Source: Antrodiella citrinella (Eukaryota; Basidiomycota; Agaricomycetes; Polyporales; Steccherinaceae). Taken from it: DNA of 64,000 nt. The stretch spans positions 1-64,000 of the forward strand of contig SGPM01000037.1 of the NCBI GenBank assembly GCA_004802725.1. The letters are read 5' to 3'. The translations under genes and the position numbers were made by a program. The notes beneath the pieces were generated by a model that was given only the letters and a program-made list of their open reading frames with translations, made no database searches and had not been told where the DNA came from. Shown here one piece after another: positions 28,692 through 42,975 of this stretch; the first letter of the stretch is position 1, and each line of letters opens with the position of its first letter.

Positions 28692-29323
28692 ATGGACGAT
28701 ACGTCTGCAACGATCCACCCTCCATATTATATTCTGGTGTCGCACACACTACAACTAAACAGCTTAATCCCGCCGCCGCCGACATCCTTCAGCCACCCCA
28801 TCATTGAATACCACTACGCCGACGACTCACCACACAACCTGCTCCCACGATCCGAAGGCGAGCTCGTCCTGGTACTAGATCACAGCCCTACAGACGGCGC
28901 CGACTTCTCGGCGAGGAGCTTGACGAGGGAGATGGCTGTGACCGGTCTCAAGGTCTCAGAAGCACCCGGGGCGGGCGTTGTGGACGATGGGGTGAAGGAT
29001 CATAATATGTATGTCTTGGAGACGACGGTGCTTTCGGAAGAACCGTGAGTGGAATTGTGCTTCTTGATGTTCTTGGTGGCTGATTTGTGGTCAAGGTTGG
29101 AGGAAGAGTGTCAGGGTCCTCAGAATATTCTTGCTCGGTTCAAACAAAGGTGCGTATCCTCTTTCGCTCCTTGATAGCATGTATTCACGACGTACGCTTG
29201 TACAGAAATACTGTTCTGAGACGCGTTCTTGACTATCCGCAAGAATCGGGGGCAGTGAAGCAATGTGAGCCTGCTACAGGACCCAGTTCGAACAACGCTT
29301 CTTTCGCGGAACGACTGGCATGA
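28692..29323 (+). CDS. conserved small hypothetical protein
   Basis: I recognise no domain. The start MDDTSATIHPPYYILVSHTL is followed by a Pro stretch (LIPPPPTSFSHP) and an acidic middle (LVLVLDHSPTDGADFS). The C-terminal exons give LEEECQGPQNILARFKQR and NTVLRRVLDYPQESGAVKQ, suggesting a helical end. Three exons joined by consensus GT-AG introns (GTGAGT...CAAG and GTGCGT...TACAG) keep one frame, which supports a real gene. It lies only 192 bp after the J-like protein gene in the same direction. The last 20 residues past VKQ are less certain. Confidence 0.65.
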
Positions 29324-29697
29324 GCATGACATACGCATCTTCAGCCGCGGAATGTATGTGTGGCCCGTGCTCAAGTGGATTCCGACAGTGCGTACCTATG
29401 TAATTCTCTTCCTGTAACAATCAATGAAGAGGGTATACACAGAATCCTATGACCCACACAAGATGCTACCGATTCTTCCGAACATCCAATTTAACGTCGT
29501 CAGGTGTCGTCTTCTTCATGAAGGGACGCCTCGGTTAGTTATACACAAGGTCAATCCTGCAACAGAAGAATTGCCGCAGTAATCACTGTACCGATGAACA
29601 TCCACATGTTTCGCCACTATTGTTCCGTTGCTATAACCTGCAATGAATAGAGCCACGACTACTCTACCCCCCACTTAGCAACTACCGTGCTTCCAAA
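29324..29697. other. short intergenic region
   Basis: 374 bp between the hypothetical gene and the CBM1 gene. No TATA box of good form and no coding signal seen. Confidence 0.4.
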
Positions 29698-30569
29698 ATG
29701 CGTTCTGCGGCTTTTGTCACTGTCCTTGCTTGCATCGTCGTGAAGGTGACTGCGCAGGCTGTCACTTACAGCCAGTGTGGCGGCATTGGGTGGTAAGCAA
29801 CCCCCACCTGATACTAACCTCCCGTTGATCTAATTGACATCATATCTTCTCCAGGGCTGGCAGCACGGCTTGCGTTGCAGGTGCAGTCTGTACTGTGCTG
29901 AACCCCTGTACGTCTGTGATTGTTTCGGTGATCGCACTCAGCTGCTAAATGTGCCCTACCGTCTAGATTACTCTCAATGTCTTCCCGGTGCAGCACCTCC
30001 AGCGACACCGACACCGACACTGAGTCCTCCTTCCATCCCTGTGCCACCTATCACTTCTGACCCCAGCACTGCACCGTCTTCCACGCCCACTGTCTCTGCA
30101 CCAGCACCAACTGGTACGCAGATCCGTGCCGACCAGGACCCCGTCTACCATCTTTACCTACAAAGTTTAGGTACGTGCTGTCACTATTATTTGTCTTATG
30201 ATTCTCACGAGTGATGCTTGTCCAGCAGATGGTAAACCCATGCTAGGACCAGAGACCTCTTCCGGCTCCTTCACCATCGGCGACACCATCACACTGAACA
30301 ACGCCGACGGGTCCACACTCTTCCTGAACGAAGACGAAGGCGCTTCTACGTCGTATAAATCCTTGACCCTCGACACCACAGCCTCCACGACGGATTGGGG
30401 TCTGGAGGGCGATACGATCATCACCACCGCCCCGAGACAATTGAACTTCTTGGTGTGCGAATCGAGCACGACGGGGTATTATGATTTGTATTTGCAGGAG
30501 GGCAACGACGTGCCGGCTGGGGCGACGTGCACTGACGATATCTCGTTGCATCTGCCTTGCTTGTGCTGA
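29698..30569 (+). CDS. secreted CBM1 protein with uncharacterised C-terminal domain
   Basis: Secreted, probably cellulose-binding. The signal peptide (MRSAAFVTVLACIVVKVTAQA) is followed directly by a family 1 carbohydrate-binding module, YSQCGGIGWAGSTACVAG, then VCTVLNPYYSQCLPG. The module has the four Cys and three aromatic positions of CBM1. It is split by two short introns. A Pro/Thr/Ser linker (PPATPTPTLSPPSIPVPP) joins a C-terminal region of about 115 residues containing SGSFTIGDTITLNNADGS, TDWGLEGDTIITTAPRQLNF and GYYDLYLQEGNDVPAG, ending HLPCLC. This domain is beta-rich in appearance and matches no glycoside hydrolase, esterase or LPMO signature I know. It could be an accessory or an undescribed catalytic module. 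A polyadenylation-like AATAAA lies at 30640. Confidence 0.85.
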
Positions 30570-30639
30570 TTGTTTATGTATTAGATTATGTACATGACAT
30601 CGTGTTACCGTTGCTTGTCAATACTTGGCTGTGGGAAGC

Positions 30640-30645
30640 AATAAA
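30640..30645 (+). terminator. candidate poly(A) signal of the CBM1 gene
   Basis: AATAAA 71 bp after the stop codon at 30567-30569. Fungal poly(A) signals are loosely defined, so this is tentative. Confidence 0.35.
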
Positions 30646-31653
30646 ATAGCCTGAGATCCTTTCGAAACTACTCGTTGCTTACTTTATCTAGGAAATTTGA
30701 GTGCCAGTCTGCCCTAGGCTCCATACTGGAGAAGTTTAACGGGCCTCCTTCGGACTCCTACGCATGTAATTTTAATGGGAGTGTCTGACCGTGTAGGACC
30801 ACATTCTTTCCGGATAATTTCCCATACAGGGTCATACTCCGTACACGAATGGCTGCGAGTCGCGACGTCGACGACAGCACTGTCAGTGACAGTGTCAGCA
30901 GGCAGTGAACCGTTGAGGCATCACGTGCTGGGAATGTAATGAGCCGAGAGGTGCCGAGACTAAGCCACTCCCCTCATCAGCCTCTTGCCTGGAATATTTA
31001 CACTGCTGCTGCTAGTCTGTTGGGTCCGCCGCTCACGAACGACACTGCTATTTCCAAGCCCATAGACAATGGTGTCACGGTCTCCATCGGATGCATAGAA
31101 GCCTGGCAGGCAGCACACGCTCGGCTCGACGCAGGATGGGCATTCTTAGTCTGTATATGCACACTCACGCAAGGTCTATGACAGGCAGGATCGACGAGTA
31201 ACAGACCTACGCCATGGTGACGACCAATCTGCAGAAGTTACTGGGCATGGAAGGGTGGATCGGTGAAGAAGGGGACCTCGTGGTATACGATGGCGGCACT
31301 TCGAGAGCAAAGTGATTGCAATCGCGTCACCGAGGAGAGGGGTTGTTGAGTTGCTCTGAAGGGACCTTTCATAAATGTTGTTCTCCGTGGCCAAGTATCT
31401 ATCACATCACGTACGGACATTCCTCTTACTTTCGCGACACGTTCAACTATTATTGATTTCCGATTTCCTGCCATCTGCTCACCGGAAGATGAAAAATGGT
31501 CGTCCCAAAAAGGCAAGTATGTAAGTTCGCTGAACTTTGTCAGGTTCGGTCCAGCTGTCGCCCGAGGTGTCAATATGACCTAGCTCAGGGTGAACGATCT
31601 CTCATGTTCTTCGACTACTCGCCTTCCTTCTAACTTTCATCTGCCCCGCTATC
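30646..31653. other. intergenic region with a perfect palindrome
   Basis: About 1 kb before the methyltransferase. A 17-nt palindrome (CACTGTCA-g-TGACAGTG) lies at 30878-30894. A 111-codon minus-strand open frame at 31238..31573 has no recognisable features. No gene is called. Confidence 0.4.
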
Positions 31654-32642
31654 ATGGCACATACCCCTCACGACAGAATCTCTCACTTGCTTTCGCACGC
31701 CTACGACGATCTGGACAGTTTCAGTCGCGCTTCCTCGGACAGCAACGCCCTCGACCTATCGAAGATTCTGGAGTGGTTAGACGAGGCCAGACAAGTCATC
31801 GATGGATACGACGATTATGTTGCCGAACATTCCTCTCCCCACCCGACCATCGTAGACGAGATGCTCGCGCAGGGAGACCAGCGTGACTGGGACAAGGTCT
31901 TTCGGGAGGGGAGGATTAAGCACAAATTGATTCCGGAGATGAGTGCGGGAGGATACGAGGCAGTTGTCCTGCAGCAACTTGCCAAGATCTCCAAAGTATG
32001 TATGCTGCATATACGCCTCTTGGGGTTGCTGAGGATGTCTTCAGGCCAAGACTATCCTCGAAATTGGCATGTTCACTGGCACGACTACCGTCTCCCTTGC
32101 TCTCCTGCCCACTGTGGACAAAGTCGTAACGCTCGATATCGAGCCCTACCTACGAGAGATCAACACGCCCTACTTCCAGCAGGCAGGTGTGGCGCACAAG
32201 ATCGACATCCGGATCGACGACGCTTTGTCAAGCCTGACCAACCTTCATAAGGAGGGAGCCTCTTTTGACATGGTGAGAGGGTCGCGCTGCCCATTTGAAT
32301 CCGAATTGATCGCAATTTCCAGATCTTCATAGATGCGCATAAGCCCTCGTACATCAAGTATTTTGACAGCATCATGGCATCGCCACACCTCCTTGCTAAA
32401 GGTGGACTCATAGCTGTGGACAACACTGTGTTCGCAGGGGGACCGTGGGTACCAAATCCTCCCGTCAGTTTGGCCAAGGATATTCACAAGTTCAACGAAT
32501 ATGTCAAGTACGTCGCTCTTTTCTTCTATTTCGCAGAACGGCTGAAATCTCAATGATCCGTGGTAGAAATTACCCAGATGTAGAAGTTGTGATGCTGCCT
32601 ATCGAAGACGGTATTAGCTTGATTCGCAGGAAAGATGAATGA
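31654..32642 (+). CDS. class I SAM-dependent O-methyltransferase (caffeoyl-CoA OMT type)
   Basis: Predicted cytosolic methyltransferase of the CCoAOMT/catechol-OMT family (methyl transfer from S-adenosylmethionine to a phenolic hydroxyl, metal-assisted). The SAM-binding motif I is AKTILEIGMFTGTTTVSLAL, followed by KVVTLDIEPYLREI. Further motifs are the metal-ligand region DMIFIDAHKPSYIKYFD and LIAVDNTVFAGGPW, where family members place metal ligands (D and DN). It ends VVMLPIEDGISLIRRKD. An N-terminal extension of about 60 residues (start MAHTPHDRISHLLSHAYDDL) precedes the domain. Four exons. A role in handling lignin-derived phenolics is possible but is inference; no neighbour supports it. 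Confidence 0.88.
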
Positions 32643-34034
32643 GGGAAGTGTACTGGGAACCAGATATATGCACGATGAACGGACTCGGAAGAAATCAGAG
32701 ACTTCTTTGGTTTACAAGAGTATTGTGAATGCAAACCCCTGTAGCCTTTAGGGTGGCAGAATGTGGCGGGCCTCCTATATGATGTGCCAGTTTCTTGTTC
32801 TCCGTCATGTCTTTCCGTACGCCAGACATCCGAATCAACGTCAACGAGTCTGTCACTGTGTGGCGGCGGATTGAGTAGGCTAGTTTGTTGATATCCAGTG
32901 ATAGGACGGACTGGTTCGGCTTTCGGAATGTTCGAGTCGCTACACCTGCCCAAGCCGCCGGGTGATTGCAGTCTCACGATTTCTTATAGAATGCTAGAGC
33001 GGTCCAACCAAATTGTCCACGAACCCAGTACTGCTCGAAGCAATGATCCCAGCGCACCAAGCCTGTCAGGACCTATCATCATCCGAATATATATGCCTAG
33101 CGCGGTACGCGTGCGACGTTGATTGCTGAGATACGAGCCTCTTGACCACTGGGCAGATTACGAACTGTGCTTCTTCTACAGTCAACGATTCTTCCCCATG
33201 GAGCGGAACAGCAGTCGACTTGGTCGCTCCTACCACTGCTTCTAGTAATATCGAGATGGAAATATTAATGTTGGTTTTGGTGCTGTGGTGGACAGCCGGC
33301 GTGCCCAAACATGTACATACATAGTAGCTCGCGTGTACCTCAGTCCGTACTATCATACTATGAATCAATAGTCTTTGGTTTGTGTCCGTGTCCGTGTCGA
33401 GGTGCTTCTGGCCCTCTCTCCCTCTCTCTCCTTTCACTGCGTCTCACAGGAAATTCGTGTCAGAATGCGCGCACCTACTACTCTTCAGATTGCTGCAAGT
33501 GCCTTGATAGAGGGGGTTTCCAATACGCACCGTAATATGGACAACTCTTCTGGCACTGACGCCTCCTATGTCACAAACAATCATACTTCCCCAGGGACCG
33601 TCTTGGGTGCTACTAGTACCGGCGTGGGTTTTGGCGATAGAGGCCGGTGTGTCTTGCGAAGGTTCACCGGCTCCTGCTACACCGGCGAATACGGATGACC
33701 ATCGCATTCGCTGCTTGCAAGCACTGGCAATAGCTATGGTAACACGTGAGGAGCGAGGATGCCCAAGACGACCCATAAATGGCGATCTGTGGAGGTCCAC
33801 TGAGCACAACGTTCATCATCGGCGGCAGCCGTAGTATCCAGGTTCAAGCCGAGCACCGGTGTGGCGTGAACCCTGCGTAACCACATCGAAACTCCAACCG
33901 CCTTGACCGTTGTGCAGCGTTGACCTTGCCGCGTCCAACTTGCCCTCTTATAAACTGTGTTACGTCGGTTTCCCTCGTAACATACCCTTCCGCTAAGTCC
34001 CATCTCCATCGTCTCCTTATATCTATCTGCTCCA
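32643..34034. other. intergenic region
   Basis: 1.4 kb without a supported gene. A CT-rich tract lies near 33412-33437. A TATA box (TATAAA, 33949-33954) lies 86 bp before the ATG at 34035, so the downstream short gene appears to have its own promoter. Confidence 0.4.
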
Positions 34035-34651
34035 ATGTCTTACTTCCAGGACCACAACTCGGACATGATGGAAGTCGACGATGCATATATGGATGTTGAC
34101 TGTTCATATGGCGACATGGACGCTGTGTCCATCGATGTCGTAATGCACGTCGACACTCTTCTCGTCGCCGAAATCAATGTCAAGAATCACCTGGCCTTCG
34201 ATAAAGCGGACGCTCGTTCCAAGTCTAGCCGACCCTCGACGCCGTCTGATGATCAGATAAACGACTCGAACTTGAAGGTCCCGTCGAAGAGAAGGAAATC
34301 AACACATGAGCCCTCTATAGGACATGCCTCCGCTACACCGTTGTCTACCATGGACCTTGATGGAAAGCAGCGCTTGCCTGTCCCCAGAACGCCGACGAAG
34401 CTTGCGAGGTACTGGAATGTTACAACACCACGGAAGACTCCGAGAAAGAATGGAGCAATGTACGATCTCAGAGAGAGGGAGATCAGCGCAAGAAAAGTAC
34501 GAGATGCTCAGTTCATGCAGGAGATGTTTACTATTGCGGCGAAAGAGCAACGCGAACGCAACATGGCCAAGGCTACTAATTTAAGCCGTAAGTTCTTGAT
34601 TAGTGTCTTCTGAAAAGTCCTGCTCAAGGATCAATAGATACAACACCGTAA
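34035..34651 (+). CDS. truncated paralogue of the J-like protein
   Basis: About 190 residues. The N-terminus (MSYFQDHNSDMMEVDDAYMD) is acidic and unique. The C-terminal part aligns by eye with the middle of the protein at 26568: DLREREISARKVRDAQFMQE here against ILEKREQEAREARDAAFLEE there, then MFTIAAKEQRERNMAKA against LFTEAAEQRSREMPRA. An intron (GTAAGT...CAATAG) falls at the same place and phase as in the longer gene (after NLS here, after SYSH there). The stop follows four codons into the next exon, so the J-like C-terminus is absent. It may be a degenerating duplicate or a short regulatory relative. The gene has a TATA box, so it may be expressed. Confidence 0.6.
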
Positions 34652-34672
34652 GGATGCAATTGAATGACGCTT

Positions 34673-34752
34673 TGATAGCTCAATATCAGCAAGCTACGAA
34701 TTGGGATACCTTGGGCTTCAAGGACTTAGAGCTCTGATAGCTCAATATCAGC
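34673..34752 (+). repeat. 18-nt direct repeat pair with internal dyad
   Basis: TGATAGCTCAATATCAGC occurs at 34673-34690 and again at 34735-34752. Each copy contains a short inverted repeat (TGATA...TATCA). It sits just after the stop of the truncated paralogue. Function unknown; possibly a leftover duplication. Confidence 0.7.
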
Positions 34753-35004
34753 GTAGGCAGCTGATGTTGTAGGAAGATTTTCATATGATTATTCATTACA
34801 AGCGGTATGCAACATATGTAATCCATGGAAGTTCTTTGAAATTTCTATCCTCGAAGTTCGAACGACCATGTGAGTTACGATGACCATGAATGAAGCGCTA
34901 TGTAGTCAGCTTGAGTGAGATCAACGGCGCTAATTCGGGCCGCTGAAGAGGACGCGCTTTGAAATGCAGGTGGAACTGCGCCGTAGTAGTCTCCACAGGC
35001 TGCT

Positions 35005-36771
35005 ATGCCTTCTGCTTCGACCTACCAACAAGTACCCACAGCTTCAGACGATTCCGGACCACAGACTTCATTCAAAAGCAGATTAATATCGCGTCTTCCC
35101 CCTCTCAGAGTCTCATTACTGGTCACTGTTGCCCTAGCTTTTGTCGTCCTAGCCACATTTCAATCGGAACGGTGGTATCTTGCCAAGACCTCACTGGGAT
35201 TAGCACCAGACGCCGCAGAACAATCACCAGCTGTAGTTTCGGACGATAAAGTACAAGAGAGCGTACCTTCGTCCTCGCAGGCTACCGCAAACAACACGGA
35301 CATGTCGAACCGGGGGAAATGCAGTGTCGGATAGTGCGTAACACCATTGTATTTCTTGAGCGCGACTGACACCTCACCCGCAGCTTTGTGAACTGGTCAG
35401 ACATAGCATGAACTAGTGTGTTTACTCCGGCTCACCTCCTGTTGCAGGGGAATCTATGGACGCAAGTTTCCGCCCTCACTGATTCCGACGCAAGACCTTA
35501 CGTGCGAACGCCCCACCATGTCGCATCGATCTATACGCGCTGACCATGACATCGTAGGCATATTCTGTACTCATTTGCGAACATCAAGACAGACACCGGA
35601 GAAGTCATACTCTCTGACACTTGGGCCGACCAAGAGATTCACTATCCAGGCGATTCATGGAACGATGAAGGGAAGAACCTGTACGGCAACTTCAAGGCCA
35701 TCTATAAGTTGAAGAAAGAGAATCGCCATCTCAAAGTCTTGCTGTCGATTGGCGGTTGGTCTTATTCGGCTTCCTTCCATCCGGTCGTCGTCAATCCAGC
35801 TCTTCGATCCAAGTTCGTGGCATCGGCCATCCGATTACTAGAGGACAACGGATTGGATGGATTGGACTTGGATTACGAATTCCCCCAGAACGACGAGCAA
35901 GCACGCGGGTATGTGGAGCTACTGAGAGAGCTCAGACGCGCACTGGATAGCCATGCCCAGAGGAAGGGCGCGAATTACAGGTTCCTGTTGACGGTCAGTA
36001 CCCTTGCATTTGAAGCAAAGCCTATTTCTAAGATGGTCGACTGCAGATCGCAGCACCCTGCGGACCGGACAACTACCAGAAGCTGCACGTGCGAGAAATG
36101 GATCAGCAGCTGGATCACTGGAACATGATGGCCTACGATTTCTGTTAGTCCCTATACACTTATCGCCGTATCTGTTCTCATCCTTCGTTCCACGAACAGC
36201 TGGATCCTGGGATCCTGTTGCCAACCATCAAGCAAACATCTTCGGTGGACCTACCAGTGTCTCGCAGTGCATCAACTGGTACATCTCACAAGGCGTTGCC
36301 CGAGACAAAATCATCATGGGAGTTCCACTCTATGGTCGATCGTTCATGAACACTGATGGCCCCGGCAAACCCTTCCAGGGCATTGGCCCAGGTAGTTGGG
36401 AGCAGGGTGTCTACGACTACCGCGCGCTTCCTCTTCCTGGTCACTACATGTTCAACGACCCGCATGCCGTTGCAAGCTGGTCGTATGACTACGCGCAGAA
36501 AGAGATGGTGAGCTTTGATTCAGAGGAAGTTGGACGCTGGAAGGGCGAATACATCCGCAATGAAGGACTGGGAGGAAGTATGTTCTGGGAGCTCAGCGGG
36601 GACAAGGGAAGCCCGCGAGAAGGGATGGAGGGCGGACACGGCAAAGAGGCACAGCCCGGACGAAGCTTGGTGGCCGTGGTGAAGGAGACTATGGGTGGAC
36701 TAGACCGCAGCCCGAACTGGCTGTCGTACGAAGGCAGTCAGTACGAGAACATGAGGCAAGGGATGCCCTGA
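35005..36771 (+). CDS. GH18 chitinase with N-terminal membrane anchor
   Basis: Predicted endochitinase for cell-wall remodelling. The first 35 residues (MPSASTYQQVPTASDDSG...) are polar, then LRVSLLVTVALAFVVLATF forms one hydrophobic segment. This looks like a type II signal anchor rather than a cleaved signal peptide. The GH18 barrel starts at CSVGYFVNWGIYGRKFPPSL. Strand 3 is LKVLLSIGGWSYSASF, and the catalytic motif is NGLDGLDLDYEFP (D-G-x-D-x-D-x-E complete). The segments HWNMMAYDFSGSWD and IIMGVPLYGRSF, and later GGSMFWELSGDKG, are typical. At least five exons; an intron splits FVNW from GIYGRK. The end is a polar tail (NWLSYEGSQYENMRQGMP). No carbohydrate-binding module is seen. Confidence 0.93.
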
Positions 36772-38110
36772 AATATTGGCAATATACTACAAATGCATTG
36801 TTACGGTAATATTAGGCTATCTTCATAACATTCATAACATCCATCTTCATTCGATCGCATCTCAATTCATTCCTAACGCGACACAGGCGTCCACAACGGA
36901 GGCAAAAATCGCGAACCACAACACCTTCCATTCTTGGACAACAGGACAATAGCGACTTCTGCCGAGTAAGATGGGAACCGAATCTCCCTTTTGTACCATC
37001 TTTCCACGCAAAAGCGCTGATATAAAACAACGGTCGTCTCTTCAACGCGTCTCTGAGGTGCCTTGCGACGACCGCATAGTCTAACCCTTGTTCAGTACAA
37101 GAAGGATGTTTGCCCATCGAGATTCGAGTCGCAGCCGAGTACCATCTTGGACCCACCGAGGCGAGGCTATCCACCCTTACTCCTGGCCGCATCTGCTAAA
37201 ATGCACGCTGAGACCATGCAGATTGGACGAGTGCCTTGACGAGCTTGTCCACTCTGTCAGCGCCCGGAGGGTCTGCAAGCACGCGTACTCGAAGCTGGAA
37301 GAAGTGGCGTTAGGCTTCTTTCAAATTTCAAGACGTCCAGGATCCTCAAAAATTCCCACTCAAGAACGTTTTCTGTCGTCCGCGCGCACTGCCAGCGGGC
37401 TTCTACAACATGTGTCAGAAGCGTTGAGGGTATTTTTCACCGCATTTGAATGCATTAGACCCTTGCCAGTGAAGTCCGCTCTCTCGTTTGGTATAACTTC
37501 GATTGCCCTACATTCGCCACGGAGTGATTAGATTTGACAGAGGCATGATAAAGTAACTTCCCGGCCGTGCACGCTGCGCCGTTTGAATGGGTAGCTTACC
37601 GTGGACGATGATATGCTTCCACGTTGTTCCCTCATTCTGTTGGCAGCGTGTCCAGACAGCCATCGAGATCTACAGCCACCGACGCATGTTAACGATTCAG
37701 TGCGATTTGCAGGCAGGTGAATAAGGTTCGATCGTATTGCCACCGGACGATGAGAGGAGTCACTCTCAGGCTTATCGCCGCGACAACTTGGTTTTTGGGA
37801 GGTCTCAACACGCGTGGCTAGATTTGACAGTTCGACGTTCGAAGACTTCATAGTATTTCGACACAAAACAAGCGTATAGTGTAGTAGAAACGAAAGCAAC
37901 AAATTCAGCACATATTCTACAACTACAAGAATACAGGAAAACGATACGTCAGTGCTCTTCAGTGTTCGGGAATAGGTGAAGGATAATATCGAAATGTAGT
38001 ACAACATCTTCGTGGGTATTGCGTCAGCGAGTCATAAAATCATCACGATCGTAAACGTGTCATCAACTCATGCAAACCGCATTCCAGGATTAGATTGCGC
38101 TCTACAGAGC
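36772..38110. other. intergenic region between converging genes
   Basis: 1.3 kb between the chitinase stop and the kinase stop. The largest open frame (147 codons, 37088..37531, +) lacks recognisable domains and obvious splice partners. No gene called. Confidence 0.4.
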
Positions 38111-41896
<3,786 letters not shown>

Positions 41897-42975
41897 AACC
41901 AGGAAGCTGATCTCATTTGGGATAGAGATCTAGCGCCCGCTTATCTCCGGCAACCCGTTCTACTCTACGGAGACACGTACAACGTAATTGACAAAAAGGT
42001 AGGTAACGTCTTTTGATTCCAACATTATCATCTATTCGTCTTGAGCAGGCTTTCTTGTTTTTTATCATCTCAGTCTGAAACTCTTTGAAACACTGAACAC
42101 CGGCAAGTCGAGCACGGTTCACTTCGCCGCTCTTTCCGAGTCAGGCTGGCACATCTTCTCCCCTGCACCCACTACAAATCCTATAGCCGACGCGTAAGAG
42201 TGACGAGTCTGTCCATTGTGCGGAGCAATCAACCACGCGAACGTTTCGTATCCCTTCGTGAGCCTTCTGAGTCGTGTTCAATCAACTAGCAGCAAATTTA
42301 GACTTTCTGTCGATTACTTTGATCAGGTCCTGTAGCGGAGACAAATTAAATGCTTCCGATTCACTTCGACCGGCGACGCAAGCTTTATTGTGCGGCAAAG
42401 ATACCGAAGGATGCGGAAGGACGGGGGAGCTGGGCACGAGGCGAGGCACGAGGCGAGGCAACAGCCTCTAGCCTCGAGCACCTTGTTCCATCACAAGCAC
42501 CTGCACGCGCGTGTTATAAACGCGCACTGTCTCTCGTCCCTTCAACCTAAGTGATGTTCAACTGCATATCATCAGATGTCACGCCCACCTCCCGCAAGCC
42601 AACCTCATTGAACCGCCCTCTCCTTGTCCAAGTCCTTCAAACGTCGTCCTGAAATAACAGTACGATTACCAGATCTCAAAATCCCCTCATTTACCCTTTA
42701 CCTACCAGACCCATACAGCCTTGCTTCGTGCTTTCCGTGCCTCTCCAAAACCTCCGCTTTGCCCACTGCCCAGAAACCCCAACTGCTCCTTCACAGCCCT
42801 TCACGTAGTCCTGGGCACCCTGCAGCGTGTATGCTGTCGAGATCCTACAGCCGTGCCTCACCTTCACCTCTTGGCATGAAGCAACTGCAGTCACCATCGA
42901 ATGCTCACTATTTAGGCCCGGAGAATCCTCGACGGTCTTCGGACGATAATATTCTACTCTCGCTAAAGCTCACAA
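41897..42975. promoter_or_regulatory. divergent upstream region of kinase and homeodomain genes
   Basis: 1.1 kb between two divergently transcribed starts. It includes a GC-rich imperfect repeat (CACGAGGCGAGG units near 42437-42462). The open frame of the homeodomain gene's first exon extends upstream to 42624, so its true start could be further 5'. Confidence 0.4.

Noticed and set aside
31238..31573. 111-codon minus-strand open frame
   Set aside because: No domain, no promoter and no splice signals that extend it.
37088..37531. 147-codon plus-strand open frame
   Set aside because: No recognisable domain, no splice partners and no promoter features; could be chance.
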